From: JBBSOW01 sp038259365
GTDB lineage: Bacteria > Actinomycetota > Actinomycetes > Propionibacteriales > Propionibacteriaceae
DNA: 23,909 bases
Reading direction: 5' to 3'
Assembly (NCBI GenBank): GCA_038259365.1
Contig: JBBSOW010000044.1
Span: 1-23,909 of the forward strand
Position numbers and translations under genes: made by a program. Positions 13,911 to 21,243 of the stretch are shown here, one piece after another (within the stretch, counting starts at the first letter, position 1; every line of letters begins with the position of its first letter). Below the pieces are notes generated by a model that saw only the letters and a list, made by a program, of their open reading frames with translations, ran no database searches and was not told the origin of the DNA.

Positions 13911-15380
13911 ATGGCACGAACAGCGGCAACCCGAACGGCAACCAGACCGACCTTCCAATGCACCGAATGCGGGTGGCAGGCCACGCGCTGGGTGGGCAAG
14001 TGCGGGGAATGCCAGACCTGGGGCAGCGTGGCCGAGAAGGGCGCCCCCCAGGCGCACAGCGTGCGAACCCATGCCCCCGAGACCAAGGCCATGCGGATCG
14101 GTGAGGTCGCGCTCAACGCCGCCAACCGCACCAGCAGCGGGATCGACGAACTCGATCGCGTCTTGGGCGGTGGCCTGGTGCAAGGCGCCACCGTGTTGTT
14201 GGCCGGGGAGCCCGGAGTGGGCAAGTCCACGCTGTTGTTGGAGGTGGCGGCCCGCTGGGCGCGGCTGGGCAACACCACGCTTTACGTCAGCGGGGAGGAA
14301 TCTGCCGCCCAGGTGCGGTTGCGCGCCGACCGCACCGACGCGCTGGCCGATCAGCTCTACCTGGCCGCCGAGACCGACCTCGGCACGGTCTTGGGCCACA
14401 TCGAAGAGGTCTCCCCCTCGCTGCTTGTGCTCGACTCGATCCAGACCGTCGGCACCAGCGAGGCCGACGGATCCCCGGGCGGCGTCACCCAGGTCCGCGA
14501 GGTCACCGGCGCGCTGGTGCGCACGGCCAAGCGGCGCGGGATGGCGGTGATGATCGTCGGTCACGTGACCAAGGACGGCGCCATCGCCGGCCCCCGGCTG
14601 TTGGAACATCTCGTGGACGTCGTGCTGGCCTTCGAGGGCGATCGACACTCGGGTTTTCGGATGGTGCGCGCCACCAAGAATCGCTTCGGCCCGGCCGACG
14701 AGGTCGGTTGCTTCGAGATGACCGAGGGCGGCATCGCCGAGGTCAGCGATCCCTCCGGGCTGTTCACCTCCGAACACCCAGACCCGGTGGCGGGCACGGC
14801 GGTCACCGTGACGATGGAGGGTCGACGGCCGCTGTTGGCCGAGATCCAGGCCCTCGTCGCGCCCAGCAGCCTGCAGGTTCCCCGGCGCACGACCAACGGG
14901 CTGGAATCGAGCCGGGTAGCCATGATCCTCGCCGTGTTGGAGCGTCGGGCGGGACTGAAGCTGCACAACCGCGACGTGTACGTCTCCACCGTCGGCGGAG
15001 CCAAGGTGAGCGATCCGGCCGCGGATCTGGCCATCGCCATCGCGATCGCCAGCGCCGCCGTCAACGTGGCCACCCCGCGGGTGGTCGGGGTCGGCGAGGT
15101 GGGCCTGGCCGGGGAACTACGCCGGGTGCCCGCCGCCGATCGCCGATTGGCCGAAGCCCACCGCCTCGGTTTCAGCGCGGGGATCATCCCCGAGCCCGGC
15201 CGAGGTGGCACCGCGACCGCCATTCCCGCAGGCATGCACGTGCTCAAGGCGAACTCGGTACGCGAGGCCCTGGTTCGGCTCAAGCTCATCGGCTCCTCGG
15301 GTTCCGGCTCTGCTGGTGCGGGCGGCCCGACCACGCACCCGCGCGATAGCGCGGTCGTCGCCGAAGCCAGATCGGGATGA
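13911..15380 (+). CDS. radA: DNA repair protein RadA
   Basis: RecA-like helicase/branch-migration protein of recombinational repair, 489 residues. In order: a four-cysteine zinc finger (Cys17, Cys20, Cys31, Cys34), the Walker A GEPGVGKST (about 99-107), Walker B LLVLDSIQ (171-178), the RadA-specific KNRFG motif (256-260), and a C-terminal Lon-like domain with GEVGLAGELRRVPAADRRL. Full length and complete in every motif. Its last 20 or so residues are a loose Gly/Ser-rich tail. It is followed after 87 bases by disA, the c-di-AMP synthase that RadA binds and inhibits in some species, a well-known partnership. Confidence 0.97.
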   Translation: MARTAATRTATRPTFQCTECGWQATRWVGKCGECQTWGSVAEKGAPQAHSVRTHAPETKAMRIGEVALNAANRTSSGIDELDRVLGGGLVQGATVLLAGEPGVGKSTLLLEVAARWARLGNTTLYVSGEESAAQVRLRADRTDALADQLYLAAETDLGTVLGHIEEVSPSLLVLDSIQTVGTSEADGSPGGVTQVREVTGALVRTAKRRGMAVMIVGHVTKDGAIAGPRLLEHLVDVVLAFEGDRHSGFRMVRATKNRFGPADEVGCFEMTEGGIAEVSDPSGLFTSEHPDPVAGTAVTVTMEGRRPLLAEIQALVAPSSLQVPRRTTNGLESSRVAMILAVLERRAGLKLHNRDVYVSTVGGAKVSDPAADLAIAIAIASAAVNVATPRVVGVGEVGLAGELRRVPAADRRLAEAHRLGFSAGIIPEPGRGGTATAIPAGMHVLKANSVREALVRLKLIGSSGSGSAGAGGPTTHPRDSAVVAEARSG

Positions 15381-15392
15381 ATCGCGATTGGC

Positions 15393-15398
15393 TAAGCT
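15393..15398 (+). promoter_or_regulatory. Candidate -10 element for disA
   Basis: TAAGCT in the radA-disA gap. A transcript from about seven bases downstream would carry a G/C-rich leader of some 60 bases before the ribosome-binding site GGGGGA at 15454-15459. Supported only by the hexamer. Confidence 0.35.
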
Positions 15399-15467
15399 GG
15401 GCCCCCGCGGCCGCTCGTAGTGGAGGGCCGCCTGCGGCGTGCCGAACAGATCTGGGGGAATCAGTTG

Positions 15468-16523
15468 GTGGCAAGCAACGCTGATGGGGGCCCGTTGCGG
15501 CGTCATCACGAGCAACTGGCGCCGGGCACGGCCCTGCGGTCCGGCCTGGAACGCATCTTGCGCGGCCGGACGGGAGCGCTCGTGGTGTTGGGCCGCAACC
15601 GGGTTCTCGACCCCATCTGCACCGGGGGATTCGAGCTCGACACCCCGTTCACGGCCACCGCGCTGCGCGAGTTGTGCAAGATGGACGGCGCGGTGATCGT
15701 CAGCGCCGATCTCACCCGCATTCTCGCGGCGGGGGTCCACCTCATGCCGGACGCCCGGATCGACACCGACGAAACGGGAACCCGGCATCGGACCGCCGAC
15801 AGGGTGGCGCGCCAAACTCAACTTCCGGTGCTCACCGTCTCGTCCTCGATGTCCACGATCACGCTGTTTCTCAGCGAGGAACACCACCTGATCGAAGGCC
15901 CGGAGACTATCCTCTCTCACGCCAACCAGACGTTGCAGACGTTCGAGCGCTACATGCTGCGCCTGACCGAGGTGACCGCCCGCCTCAGCTCGCTGGAGGT
16001 GCAGGATCAGGTCACCATCAAGGACCTAGCCGTGGTCGCCCAGCGGCTGGAGATGGTTCGGCGCCTCCAGCGCGAGGTGGAGGATCACGTCGTGCAGCTG
16101 GGCAGCGACGGCCGCATGCTCGAGCTGCAGCTGCACGAGCTAGGCACCGAGGTCGACGACATGGCGGGGCTGCTGGAGGCCGACTACCGTCCGGCCGGCA
16201 ACACCGATTTCAAGATCTCCAACCTCGAGCGCCTCGACACCACGGCCCTGCTGGACCCGCTCGTCGTCGCGAAGGCCATCGGCTTTTCCTCCTCCGAGCA
16301 CCTGGACACGCGCCTGAACACCCACGGGTATCGGCAGGTGGCGCAGATCTCGCGGCTGCCCGCCGCGTTGGCGACGCGTCTGTTGGAGCACTTCGGCTCC
16401 CTGCAGGGCCTGTTCGCGGCCACCAGCTCGCAGCTGATGGAGGTGGAAGGCGTTGGCGAGCAGCGCGCCCGGATGATCCGCGAGGGTCTGTTGCGCCTGG
16501 CCGAATCGGCCTACCGGGACTAA
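15468..16523 (+). CDS. disA: DNA integrity scanning diadenylate cyclase DisA
   Basis: Makes the second messenger c-di-AMP from ATP while scanning DNA. Under the preferred start there are 351 residues. The DAC domain shows the DGA motif (MDGAVIV, about 73-75) and RHR (GTRHRTADRV, about 106-108), both essential in the family. The middle coiled linker (VVAQRLEMVRRLQREVEDHV) and C-terminal helix-hairpin-helix DNA-binding region (LQGLFAATSSQLMEVEGVGE) are intact. GTG 15468-15470 is preferred because GGGGGA lies eight bases upstream and the length then matches the family; the frame stays open to a GTG at 15420. It follows radA. Its stop codon sits inside a 15-bp inverted repeat that probably ends transcription. 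Confidence 0.95.
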   Translation: MASNADGGPLRRHHEQLAPGTALRSGLERILRGRTGALVVLGRNRVLDPICTGGFELDTPFTATALRELCKMDGAVIVSADLTRILAAGVHLMPDARIDTDETGTRHRTADRVARQTQLPVLTVSSSMSTITLFLSEEHHLIEGPETILSHANQTLQTFERYMLRLTEVTARLSSLEVQDQVTIKDLAVVAQRLEMVRRLQREVEDHVVQLGSDGRMLELQLHELGTEVDDMAGLLEADYRPAGNTDFKISNLERLDTTALLDPLVVAKAIGFSSSEHLDTRLNTHGYRQVAQISRLPAALATRLLEHFGSLQGLFAATSSQLMEVEGVGEQRARMIREGLLRLAESAYRD

Positions 16524-16547
16524 GTCCAGGACTAGTCCCGGTAGGCC
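16508..16547 (+). terminator. Perfect 15-bp inverted repeat at the end of disA
   Basis: GGCCTACCGGGACTA at 16508-16522 and its exact complement at 16533-16547, with a 10-base loop that itself contains GTCC/GGAC. The left arm overlaps the last codons and stop of disA. No T tract follows. It may act as a bidirectional terminator or an RNA-stabilising end. Confidence 0.65.
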
Positions 16548-16909
16548 TATCCGCGGGTGTCGTGCCGGCCACAGCAGTGGAGAGCCCGGCGGCGATCGCG
16601 ACGAGGAACGCGACCCACCCGCCCAGCAGCAGTGGGTGTCCTAACCCGGGGAGGGCAGTCATGACGCGTGAGCGATCGAGGAGTCAGGGTGATCCACGTC
16701 CGATCCACGTCCGGCAGGAAGGCGTCACGCGCGGCCGCACACGCCCCAATCGTGATCTCCAAAGGGCTCATCGTCCACGGCAGAGCGGGGGTCATGGTGA
16801 GGAACAGGACCGCGCCGGAGGCGGCGTTGCGTGGCGCCCATCATGGGCGGTCGCCCGGATCGCTGGTGAGGGTGGGAGCAACGTCGTGGTGGCGGGGACG
16901 GTTCATGCT

Positions 16910-16930
16910 TGGTACTTTCGGCCGATCCGC
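16910..16930 (+). repeat. Copy 1 of the TGGTACTTTCGGC motif
   Basis: TGGTACTTTCGGC followed by CGATCCGC. A second copy lies inverted at 19013-19033, identical over 13 bases and 18 of 21 overall. This copy is 18 bases upstream of the kinase -10 element, where an activator such as the kinase's own response regulator would bind. Confidence 0.6.
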
Positions 16931-16947
16931 ACGGGCGCGGTTCCCTC

Positions 16948-16953
16948 TACGCT
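16948..16953 (+). promoter_or_regulatory. Leaderless -10 element of the first histidine kinase
   Basis: TACGCT, six bases, then ATG 16960. No recognisable -35 hexamer at 16-18 bases, which fits dependence on an activator at the motif just upstream. Confidence 0.55.
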
Positions 16954-16959
16954 GAGGGC

Positions 16960-18117
16960 ATGCCGGTAAACGCCCTCAAGTCACTGTGGGCCGAACCCCG
17001 TCCTCCACATCCGCCCGTCCGCGTGTGGCGGGACTGGGTGCTCGTGGCCGCGCTCGTGTCGTGGTCGGTAGTAGAGGTGATGCTCCGCGAGGAAACAGCG
17101 TGGCGTCCGCTCGTGTTCACCGTCAGCGTCGTGGTTGCGCTCACTTTGTTGTGGCGACGCACCCATCCCCTGGCCGCAGTCGCGGTCGCGTTCGGCACGC
17201 TGATCGCGTTCGACGTTGCGAGGGTCCTGGCGGTCGACGTGACCGGGTTGTGGAGCATTGCGGCTGTGTTTGTGCTGCCGTATTCACTGTTTCGCTGGGG
17301 AGCGGGCCGCGAGGCCGCCGTCGGTCTTGGGGTCATCATTGTCTGGCTTGCCCTCACGCTTGCCGTCACGCACGTCGCCGAGCCGGTCGGCGCGGCCGAA
17401 ATTGTGGCCGGGTACGGGTTCTTTCTGTTCTCCGCCGCACTCGGCACGTCGCTCCGCTACCACGCCAAGGCCCGCGTCCGCGACATCGAGCAGGCGAAAC
17501 TGCGCCAGCGCAACCAACTCGCGCGCGAGCTCCACGACACGGTCGGCCACCACGTCTCGGCCATCGCCATCGCGGCCCAGGCCGGGCGCATCGCGGCAGC
17601 CTCCCACCCCGACCGCGCACTGGCGGCCTTGGAGACCATCGAGGACGCGGCGTCGCGGACCCTCGAGGAGATGCGCACCATGGTGCGCGTCCTGCGCGAC
17701 GGGGCGGAGCCCGACCTCGCCCCGCAGCCGGGCGTGGCCGACATCGGATACCTCGCCCGCAGCGTCGGAGGGTGGCCACGGGTCGACGTGGAACTGTCCG
17801 GCGACCTCGACCGCCTCAACCCCTCCGTAGGGGTCGCCCTCTACCGGATTGCCCGAGAAGCGGTCACCAACGCGGTACGCCACGCCCGCAACGCAACCCG
17901 GGTCATCATCCGGGTCACCGACGAGGGCGACCAGGTCCGCCTGACCGTCCACGACGATGGCGAGGCGAGCGCAACCGGCCACCCCATTCTGGGATACGGC
18001 CTCCTCGGCATGACCGAACGGGCCACCATCCTCGGCGGCAACCTCCGGGCGGGGCCCGCCCCTGAAGGCGGCTGGTCCGTCGACGCGGTGCTGCCGAAAC
18101 AGGGTGCGCCCACATGA
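16960..18117 (+). CDS. Sensor histidine kinase, NarL/DesK type (HisKA_3)
   Basis: A 385-residue membrane sensor kinase. The N-terminal 165 or so residues hold about five hydrophobic helices with only very short loops, so it probably senses within or at the membrane. The dimerisation/phosphoacceptor motif is ARELHDTVGHHVSAIAI with His192. The ATPase domain shows REAVTNAVRHARN (N box) and GYGLLGMTERATILGG (G2); the G1 box is degenerate (DDGEASATGHP). The frame extends upstream, but ATG 16960 is fixed by the leaderless TACGCT-N6 promoter. It overlaps the response-regulator gene by four bases. The signal is unknown. Confidence 0.93.
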   Translation: MPVNALKSLWAEPRPPHPPVRVWRDWVLVAALVSWSVVEVMLREETAWRPLVFTVSVVVALTLLWRRTHPLAAVAVAFGTLIAFDVARVLAVDVTGLWSIAAVFVLPYSLFRWGAGREAAVGLGVIIVWLALTLAVTHVAEPVGAAEIVAGYGFFLFSAALGTSLRYHAKARVRDIEQAKLRQRNQLARELHDTVGHHVSAIAIAAQAGRIAAASHPDRALAALETIEDAASRTLEEMRTMVRVLRDGAEPDLAPQPGVADIGYLARSVGGWPRVDVELSGDLDRLNPSVGVALYRIAREAVTNAVRHARNATRVIIRVTDEGDQVRLTVHDDGEASATGHPILGYGLLGMTERATILGGNLRAGPAPEGGWSVDAVLPKQGAPT

Positions 18118-18770
18118 CGATCCGCGTACTCGTCGCCGACGACCAAGACATCGTCCGTGCCGGACTCACCATGATCCTCGACGCCCAGCCCGGCATCGAG
18201 GTCATCGGTCAGGCCACCGACGGCCGCGAAGCGGTGATGCTCGCCCGCAGCCTTCGGCCTGATGTCTGCCTCTTCGACATCCGCATGCCCGACGTCGACG
18301 GGATCGAGGCCACCCGCCAGCTCGCCGGCCCCGACGTCGAGGACCCGCTGGCAGTCGTCGTGATCACCACCTTCGACCTCGACGAGTACGTGCATAGCGC
18401 GTTGAAGGCCGGCGCCCGGGGTTTCCTGCTCAAAGACGCCGGCCCCGCCCTGCTCACCCAGGCTATTCAGGCGGCCGCCCACGGCGATGCCCTGATCGCC
18501 CCGAGCATCACCGCGCGGCTCCTCGCCGCCTTTGCCCTCACCTCCGTGGGATCGCCGCCGACGCAGCCCATCGAACCGCTCACCAGCCGGGAGGAGGAGG
18601 TCTTGATCCCGGTCGCCCAGGGTTGGACGAACAGCGAGATCGCCGACGACCTGCACATCAGCATCAGCACCGTCAAGACCCACCTCGCGGGCCTGATGCG
18701 AAAGCTCAACGCCCGGAACCGAGTCGAGATCGCCATGTGGGCCTATGAAACAGGCCGCATCAAGACCTGA
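18114..18770 (+). CDS. Response regulator, NarL/LuxR type
   Basis: A 218-residue transcription regulator, partner of the preceding kinase (ATGA overlap). The receiver domain has the acidic pair Asp9-Asp10, phosphoacceptor Asp55 in VCLFDIRMPDVDG, the switch Thr in VVVITTFDLDEY and the Lys in GFLLKDAGP. The C-terminal LuxR helix-turn-helix spans EPLTSREEEVLIPVAQGWTN, SEIADDLHISISTVKTHLAG and beyond. All active residues are intact. Likely targets are its own promoter and, if the repeated motif is its operator, the DUF6326-like gene downstream. Confidence 0.94.
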   Translation: MTIRVLVADDQDIVRAGLTMILDAQPGIEVIGQATDGREAVMLARSLRPDVCLFDIRMPDVDGIEATRQLAGPDVEDPLAVVVITTFDLDEYVHSALKAGARGFLLKDAGPALLTQAIQAAAHGDALIAPSITARLLAAFALTSVGSPPTQPIEPLTSREEEVLIPVAQGWTNSEIADDLHISISTVKTHLAGLMRKLNARNRVEIAMWAYETGRIKT

Positions 18771-18826
18771 CGGCGAACACCAACCCGCTCTCGCCGCGGA
18801 TCGTCACCTGCAGAATGCAGAAGTGC

Positions 18827-18850
18827 CGTCCCGCTCGCAGGCGCGGGACG
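18827..18850 (+). terminator. Hairpin downstream of the first response regulator
   Basis: CGTCCCGC and GCGGGACG make a perfect 8-bp stem with an 8-base loop, 56 bases after the response-regulator stop. No T tract. Confidence 0.45.
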
Positions 18851-19012
18851 ATGTCGGTGGTGGCGAACATGCTACCCACCTGAGCGGAAGACAGCCCACC
18901 AGGATGGACCGCGCCGATCGCCGTCGCGGATCGTAGGTCCGCGTCGCGTTGGGCGGTGTAGGCGCTCCCGTCTCATGCGGCCGGGGCTCAGCATAGGCAG
19001 GCCGCGTGATCG

Positions 19013-19033
19013 GCGTAACAGCCGAAAGTACCA
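19013..19033 (-). repeat. Copy 2 (inverted) of the TGGTACTTTCGGC motif
   Basis: On the minus strand this reads TGGTACTTTCGGC then TGTTACGC. It lies 111 bases before the DUF6326-like gene. See the copy at 16910-16930. Confidence 0.6.
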
Positions 19034-19144
19034 GAGCACGACTGTGCCAACGGCCAGGTCGAAACAGGCTCCGGGGCTGATGTGCCCGCCGCCGCCATCC
19101 GTGAAGGTGGAAGCACCAATCCAATCAAGGCAAGGAGCAATCTG

Positions 19145-19669
19145 ATGAGAACACCTCACTCCCACACCGCACTAGCAAGTCGGCGGTCCCACACCGCGCT
19201 GGAAGATCTGCGCATGCCCGTGCAGGCCAAGATGGCCGCCGCATGGGCCAGCTTTATGTTCCTCTACATCTACGTCGACATCTTGCACTTCTACAAGCCC
19301 GGCGTCATCGACGACATCCTGGGTGGCGTCGTCTTCAAGTTCGACATCAGCCCGACGTTATTGACCATTTTTCTCGCGTCCGTGGCGATCCCGGCCCTGA
19401 TGGTGATGCTCTCCACGACGCTGCCCGCCCGGGTGAACCGCGCCACGAACCTCGTCGTTGCAATGCTCTACATCCCCTACTCGGTGTTCAACGCGGCAGG
19501 GACGTCCTGGGACTGGGCCTTCTTCTACGGCCTCTCGATCGGGATCGAGGTGCTGCTGCTGGCCTTCATCCTGCGCTCCGCCTGGACCTGGCCCCGCCGC
19601 ACCGCATCGCCGGCCCCCTTGGCAACCGACCTCGACTGCGAACCCCACCGCACGCCGCAGCAGGCCTGA
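19145..19669 (+). CDS. DUF6326-like four-helix membrane protein
   Basis: A 174-residue membrane protein. The stretch LEDLRMPVQAKMAAAWASFM followed by FLYIYVDILHFYKPGVIDDI is, from memory, the conserved start of the DUF6326 family; LSTTLPARVNRATNLVVAML, YIPYSVFNAAGTSWDWAFFY and LLLAFILRSAWTWPR also match. Four hydrophobic helices. Function of the family is unknown. ATG 19145 has AAGGAG about eight bases upstream. The extra N-terminus carries a 9-residue imperfect duplication, SHTALASRR then SHTALEDLR, whose second copy aligns with the family start, so the first copy is probably an added segment. A strong hairpin follows the stop. The gene may be under control of the two-component system before it. 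Confidence 0.85.
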   Translation: MRTPHSHTALASRRSHTALEDLRMPVQAKMAAAWASFMFLYIYVDILHFYKPGVIDDILGGVVFKFDISPTLLTIFLASVAIPALMVMLSTTLPARVNRATNLVVAMLYIPYSVFNAAGTSWDWAFFYGLSIGIEVLLLAFILRSAWTWPRRTASPAPLATDLDCEPHRTPQQA

Positions 19670-19686
19670 CGGCTCGCCCCGCGCCC

Positions 19687-19729
19687 GACCATCCTTCGCT
19701 CGCGCCCCGCTCATGAGCGAAGGATGGTC
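19687..19729 (+). terminator. Perfect 15-bp hairpin after the DUF6326-like gene
   Basis: GACCATCCTTCGCTC at 19687-19701 and its exact complement at 19715-19729, loop 13 bases, beginning 17 bases after the stop. No T tract, but the stem is long and perfect. Confidence 0.7.
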
Positions 19730-19785
19730 ACCTGCCTCGGCCTTCGCTGCTGAGAACTGCGTCCCACTTCACCCGCAGGACGTCG

Positions 19786-20341
19786 CTGGCTCAGGACATC
19801 GACCAGCCCACTCCCGGACCGCACGAGGTGCTCGTCCGCGTGCGCGCGGCCTCCGTCAACCACGCAGACTGGTTTGTCACCACCGGCCGGCCGTACGTCA
19901 TGCGCGCGGCACTCGGGCTGCGCAGGCCACGGGTTGCCATTCGTGGACGTGACTTGGCCGGCCGGGTCGAGGCGGTCGGCGCCGCCGTGACCCGGTTCAG
20001 GCCCGGCGATGACGTCTACGCCGAGACCACCACCGGCAGCTTCGCAGAGTTCGCCCGCGTCCCCGATCATCTGCTGGCGCTCAAGCCGGCCAATCTTTCC
20101 TTCGAGCAGGCCGCCGCGGTGCCGGTTGCTGGCGTCACCGCCTTGCAGGGCCTGCGCGACGTCGGCGGGGTGCAGCCCGGCCAGGCGGTGTTGATCAATC
20201 GAGACGACCTACTCTTTAGCCGAAGCCGCCAAGGCCATCCGCCACCTCGCCGAGCAACACCCTCGGACCAAGATCGTCATCGCCGTGCGCGGCAGCCATG
20301 CCGGGCCGCAACCATCAACGAAGGAGACCGAGGATGAATGA
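19786..20341 (+). pseudogene. Zinc-type alcohol dehydrogenase/quinone reductase (MDR) remnant
   Basis: The frame from about 19786 encodes the GroES-like half of a medium-chain reductase: QDIDQPTPGPHEVLVRVRAA, then GRDLAGRVEAVGAAVTRFRPGDDVY, SFAEFARVPDHLLALKPANL and VPVAGVTALQGLRDVGGVQPGQAVLIN. At about 20199 it jumps, one base out of frame, to the family's C-terminus: IETTYSLAEAAKAIRHLAEQ then PRTKIVIAV, ending at TGA 20339-20341. The expected glycine-rich NAD(P) loop and the whole Rossmann domain, roughly 170 residues, are missing, and so is the usual first beta strand with its start codon. I read this as a gene with a large internal deletion plus 5' loss. It cannot make an active enzyme. 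Confidence 0.8.
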
Positions 20342-20583
20342 CCTACACATCAAGGAGCAGGCCGACAGCGCCCTACGATGGGGTGGTCTCACCGGCATCC
20401 TCGGGAGCCCTCGAGACGGCCATATTCGGCGCTCCGGGATACGACTCGCGCCTCGGCGGGACGACTCTGGCGTTCGGTGTGGCCGGACTCGCGGCCGCAA
20501 CCGCGCGCTGGCTGGGCACAGCCTCAAAATCGTTCTCGGCTGACAACACCGACAGCTACTCACCGAGTCGCGAGCGCTCATGA
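20334..20583 (+). pseudogene. Remnant of a small, probably membrane, protein gene
   Basis: ATG 20334 has a good ribosome-binding site (GGAG, seven bases upstream) and overlaps the stop of the dehydrogenase remnant, as an operon partner would. It reads MNDLHIKEQADSALRWGGLT and GILG, then loses sense. From about 20411 the next frame reads LETAIFGAPGYDSRLGGTTL followed by AFGVAGLAAATARWL, to 20583. The two parts look like the beginning and a later segment of one membrane protein joined by a frameshift or deletion. The family is not recognised. The end overlaps the convergent response-regulator gene. Confidence 0.4.
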
Positions 20584-21227
20584 ACCAGTCCTGCTTCGTA
20601 GTAGGCGATCACGAGTTGAGTGCGATCGCGGGCACCGATCTTCGTGAGCAGACGACCGACGTGAAATTTGGCTGTGGCTGCGGACATGTGGAGAGACAAG
20701 CCGATTTCTGCGTTAGTGAGTCCCCGGGACACTTGGGCAAGGACCTCAGTTTCTCTGTTGGTCAGCGTGTTGAGCCAACTGGGCGGGGCCGCGCTCGAGG
20801 CCTGCTGCACGTAGGCGTTTATCAGGCGCCGAAGCAGTGCCGGGGCCAGCACCGACTCGCCCGCTGCGACGGTGCGCACGCCTGCGAGCAGTTCGTCGGG
20901 GCGGGCATCCTTTAGGAGAAATCCGCGCGCCCCAGATCTCAGCGCAGCGTGAACATATTCGGCGAGGTCGAATGTGGTCAAGACGATGACGCGCACATGG
21001 CTGAGCGCTGGGTCCCTGGTGATGGCCTGCGTGGCGCTCACCCCATCGACACCTGGCATCCGGATGTCCATCAAGACGACATCGGGTTGTTCGCGGCGGA
21101 CCACACGCAGCGCCTCCGCGCAGGAGCCCGCCATGCCGACCACTGTGATGTCCGGCTCCGATGTGAGCAGGGCCGCGAAACCGGATCGGATGAGTTGTTC
21201 GTCGTCCACAGCGACAACGGAGATCAT
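20556..21227 (-). CDS. Response regulator, NarL/LuxR type (second system)
   Basis: A complete 223-residue regulator. Receiver residues are the acidic pair Asp8-Asp9, phosphoacceptor Asp54 in VVLMDIRMPGVDG, Thr in IVLTTFDLAEY and Lys in GFLLKDARPDE. The C-terminal LuxR domain runs NTLTNRETEVLAQVSRGLTN, AEIGLSLHMSAATAKFHVGR, then LLTKIGARDRTQLV. ATG at 21225-21227 lies 16 bases after the partner kinase frame ends. The kinase is broken by frameshifts, so this regulator may be an orphan, or phosphorylated by another kinase such as the intact one at 16960. Confidence 0.93.
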   Translation of the reverse strand: MISVVAVDDEQLIRSGFAALLTSEPDITVVGMAGSCAEALRVVRREQPDVVLMDIRMPGVDGVSATQAITRDPALSHVRVIVLTTFDLAEYVHAALRSGARGFLLKDARPDELLAGVRTVAAGESVLAPALLRRLINAYVQQASSAAPPSWLNTLTNRETEVLAQVSRGLTNAEIGLSLHMSAATAKFHVGRLLTKIGARDRTQLVIAYYEAGLVHERSRLGE

Positions 21228-21243
21228 CGGGAGGATTCGAGGC

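Larger units (their letters stand above)
16548..16959. other. Non-coding stretch before the first kinase; possible decayed gene
   Basis: No convincing gene in about 410 bases. An 11-base tandem duplication (GATCCACGTCC, 16691-16712) is present. On the minus strand two short stretches in different frames look protein-like: one around 16720-16795 (LTMTPALPWTMSPLEITIG) and a hydrophobic one at about 16550-16662 (GHPLLLGGWVAFLVAIAAGL). Together they could be a frameshifted membrane-protein remnant, but this is weak. The right end holds the kinase promoter and the TGGTACTTTCGGC motif. Confidence 0.3.
18771..19144. other. Non-coding stretch between the response regulator and the DUF6326-like gene
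   Basis: About 374 bases without a convincing gene. It contains a small CTGCA-GAA-TGCAG hairpin (18808-18820), the stronger hairpin annotated at 18827-18850, and the inverted copy of the TGGTACTTTCGGC motif (19013-19033). A minus-strand open frame runs through it, including the hydrophobic stretch LAVGTVVLWYFRLLRR, but it has no ribosome-binding site or recognisable domain. Confidence 0.4.

Noticed and set aside
13839..14966. Minus-strand frame of 375 codons
   Set aside because: Antisense to radA, which has every diagnostic motif; the frame is a codon-bias artefact.
16210..16662. Minus-strand frame beginning with a hydrophobic segment near 16600
   Set aside because: The first 35 residues look like a membrane helix, but the rest is antisense disA and the terminator palindrome lies inside it. 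Kept only as a possible relic.
15674..16969. Plus-strand frame of 431 codons across disA and the gap after it
   Set aside because: Out of frame with disA and rich in Arg, Gly and Pro; runs on past the terminator only because stops are rare at this base composition.
18804..19165. Minus-strand frames between the regulator and the DUF6326-like gene
   Set aside because: No ribosome-binding site, no domain, and the hairpin and motif fall inside them.
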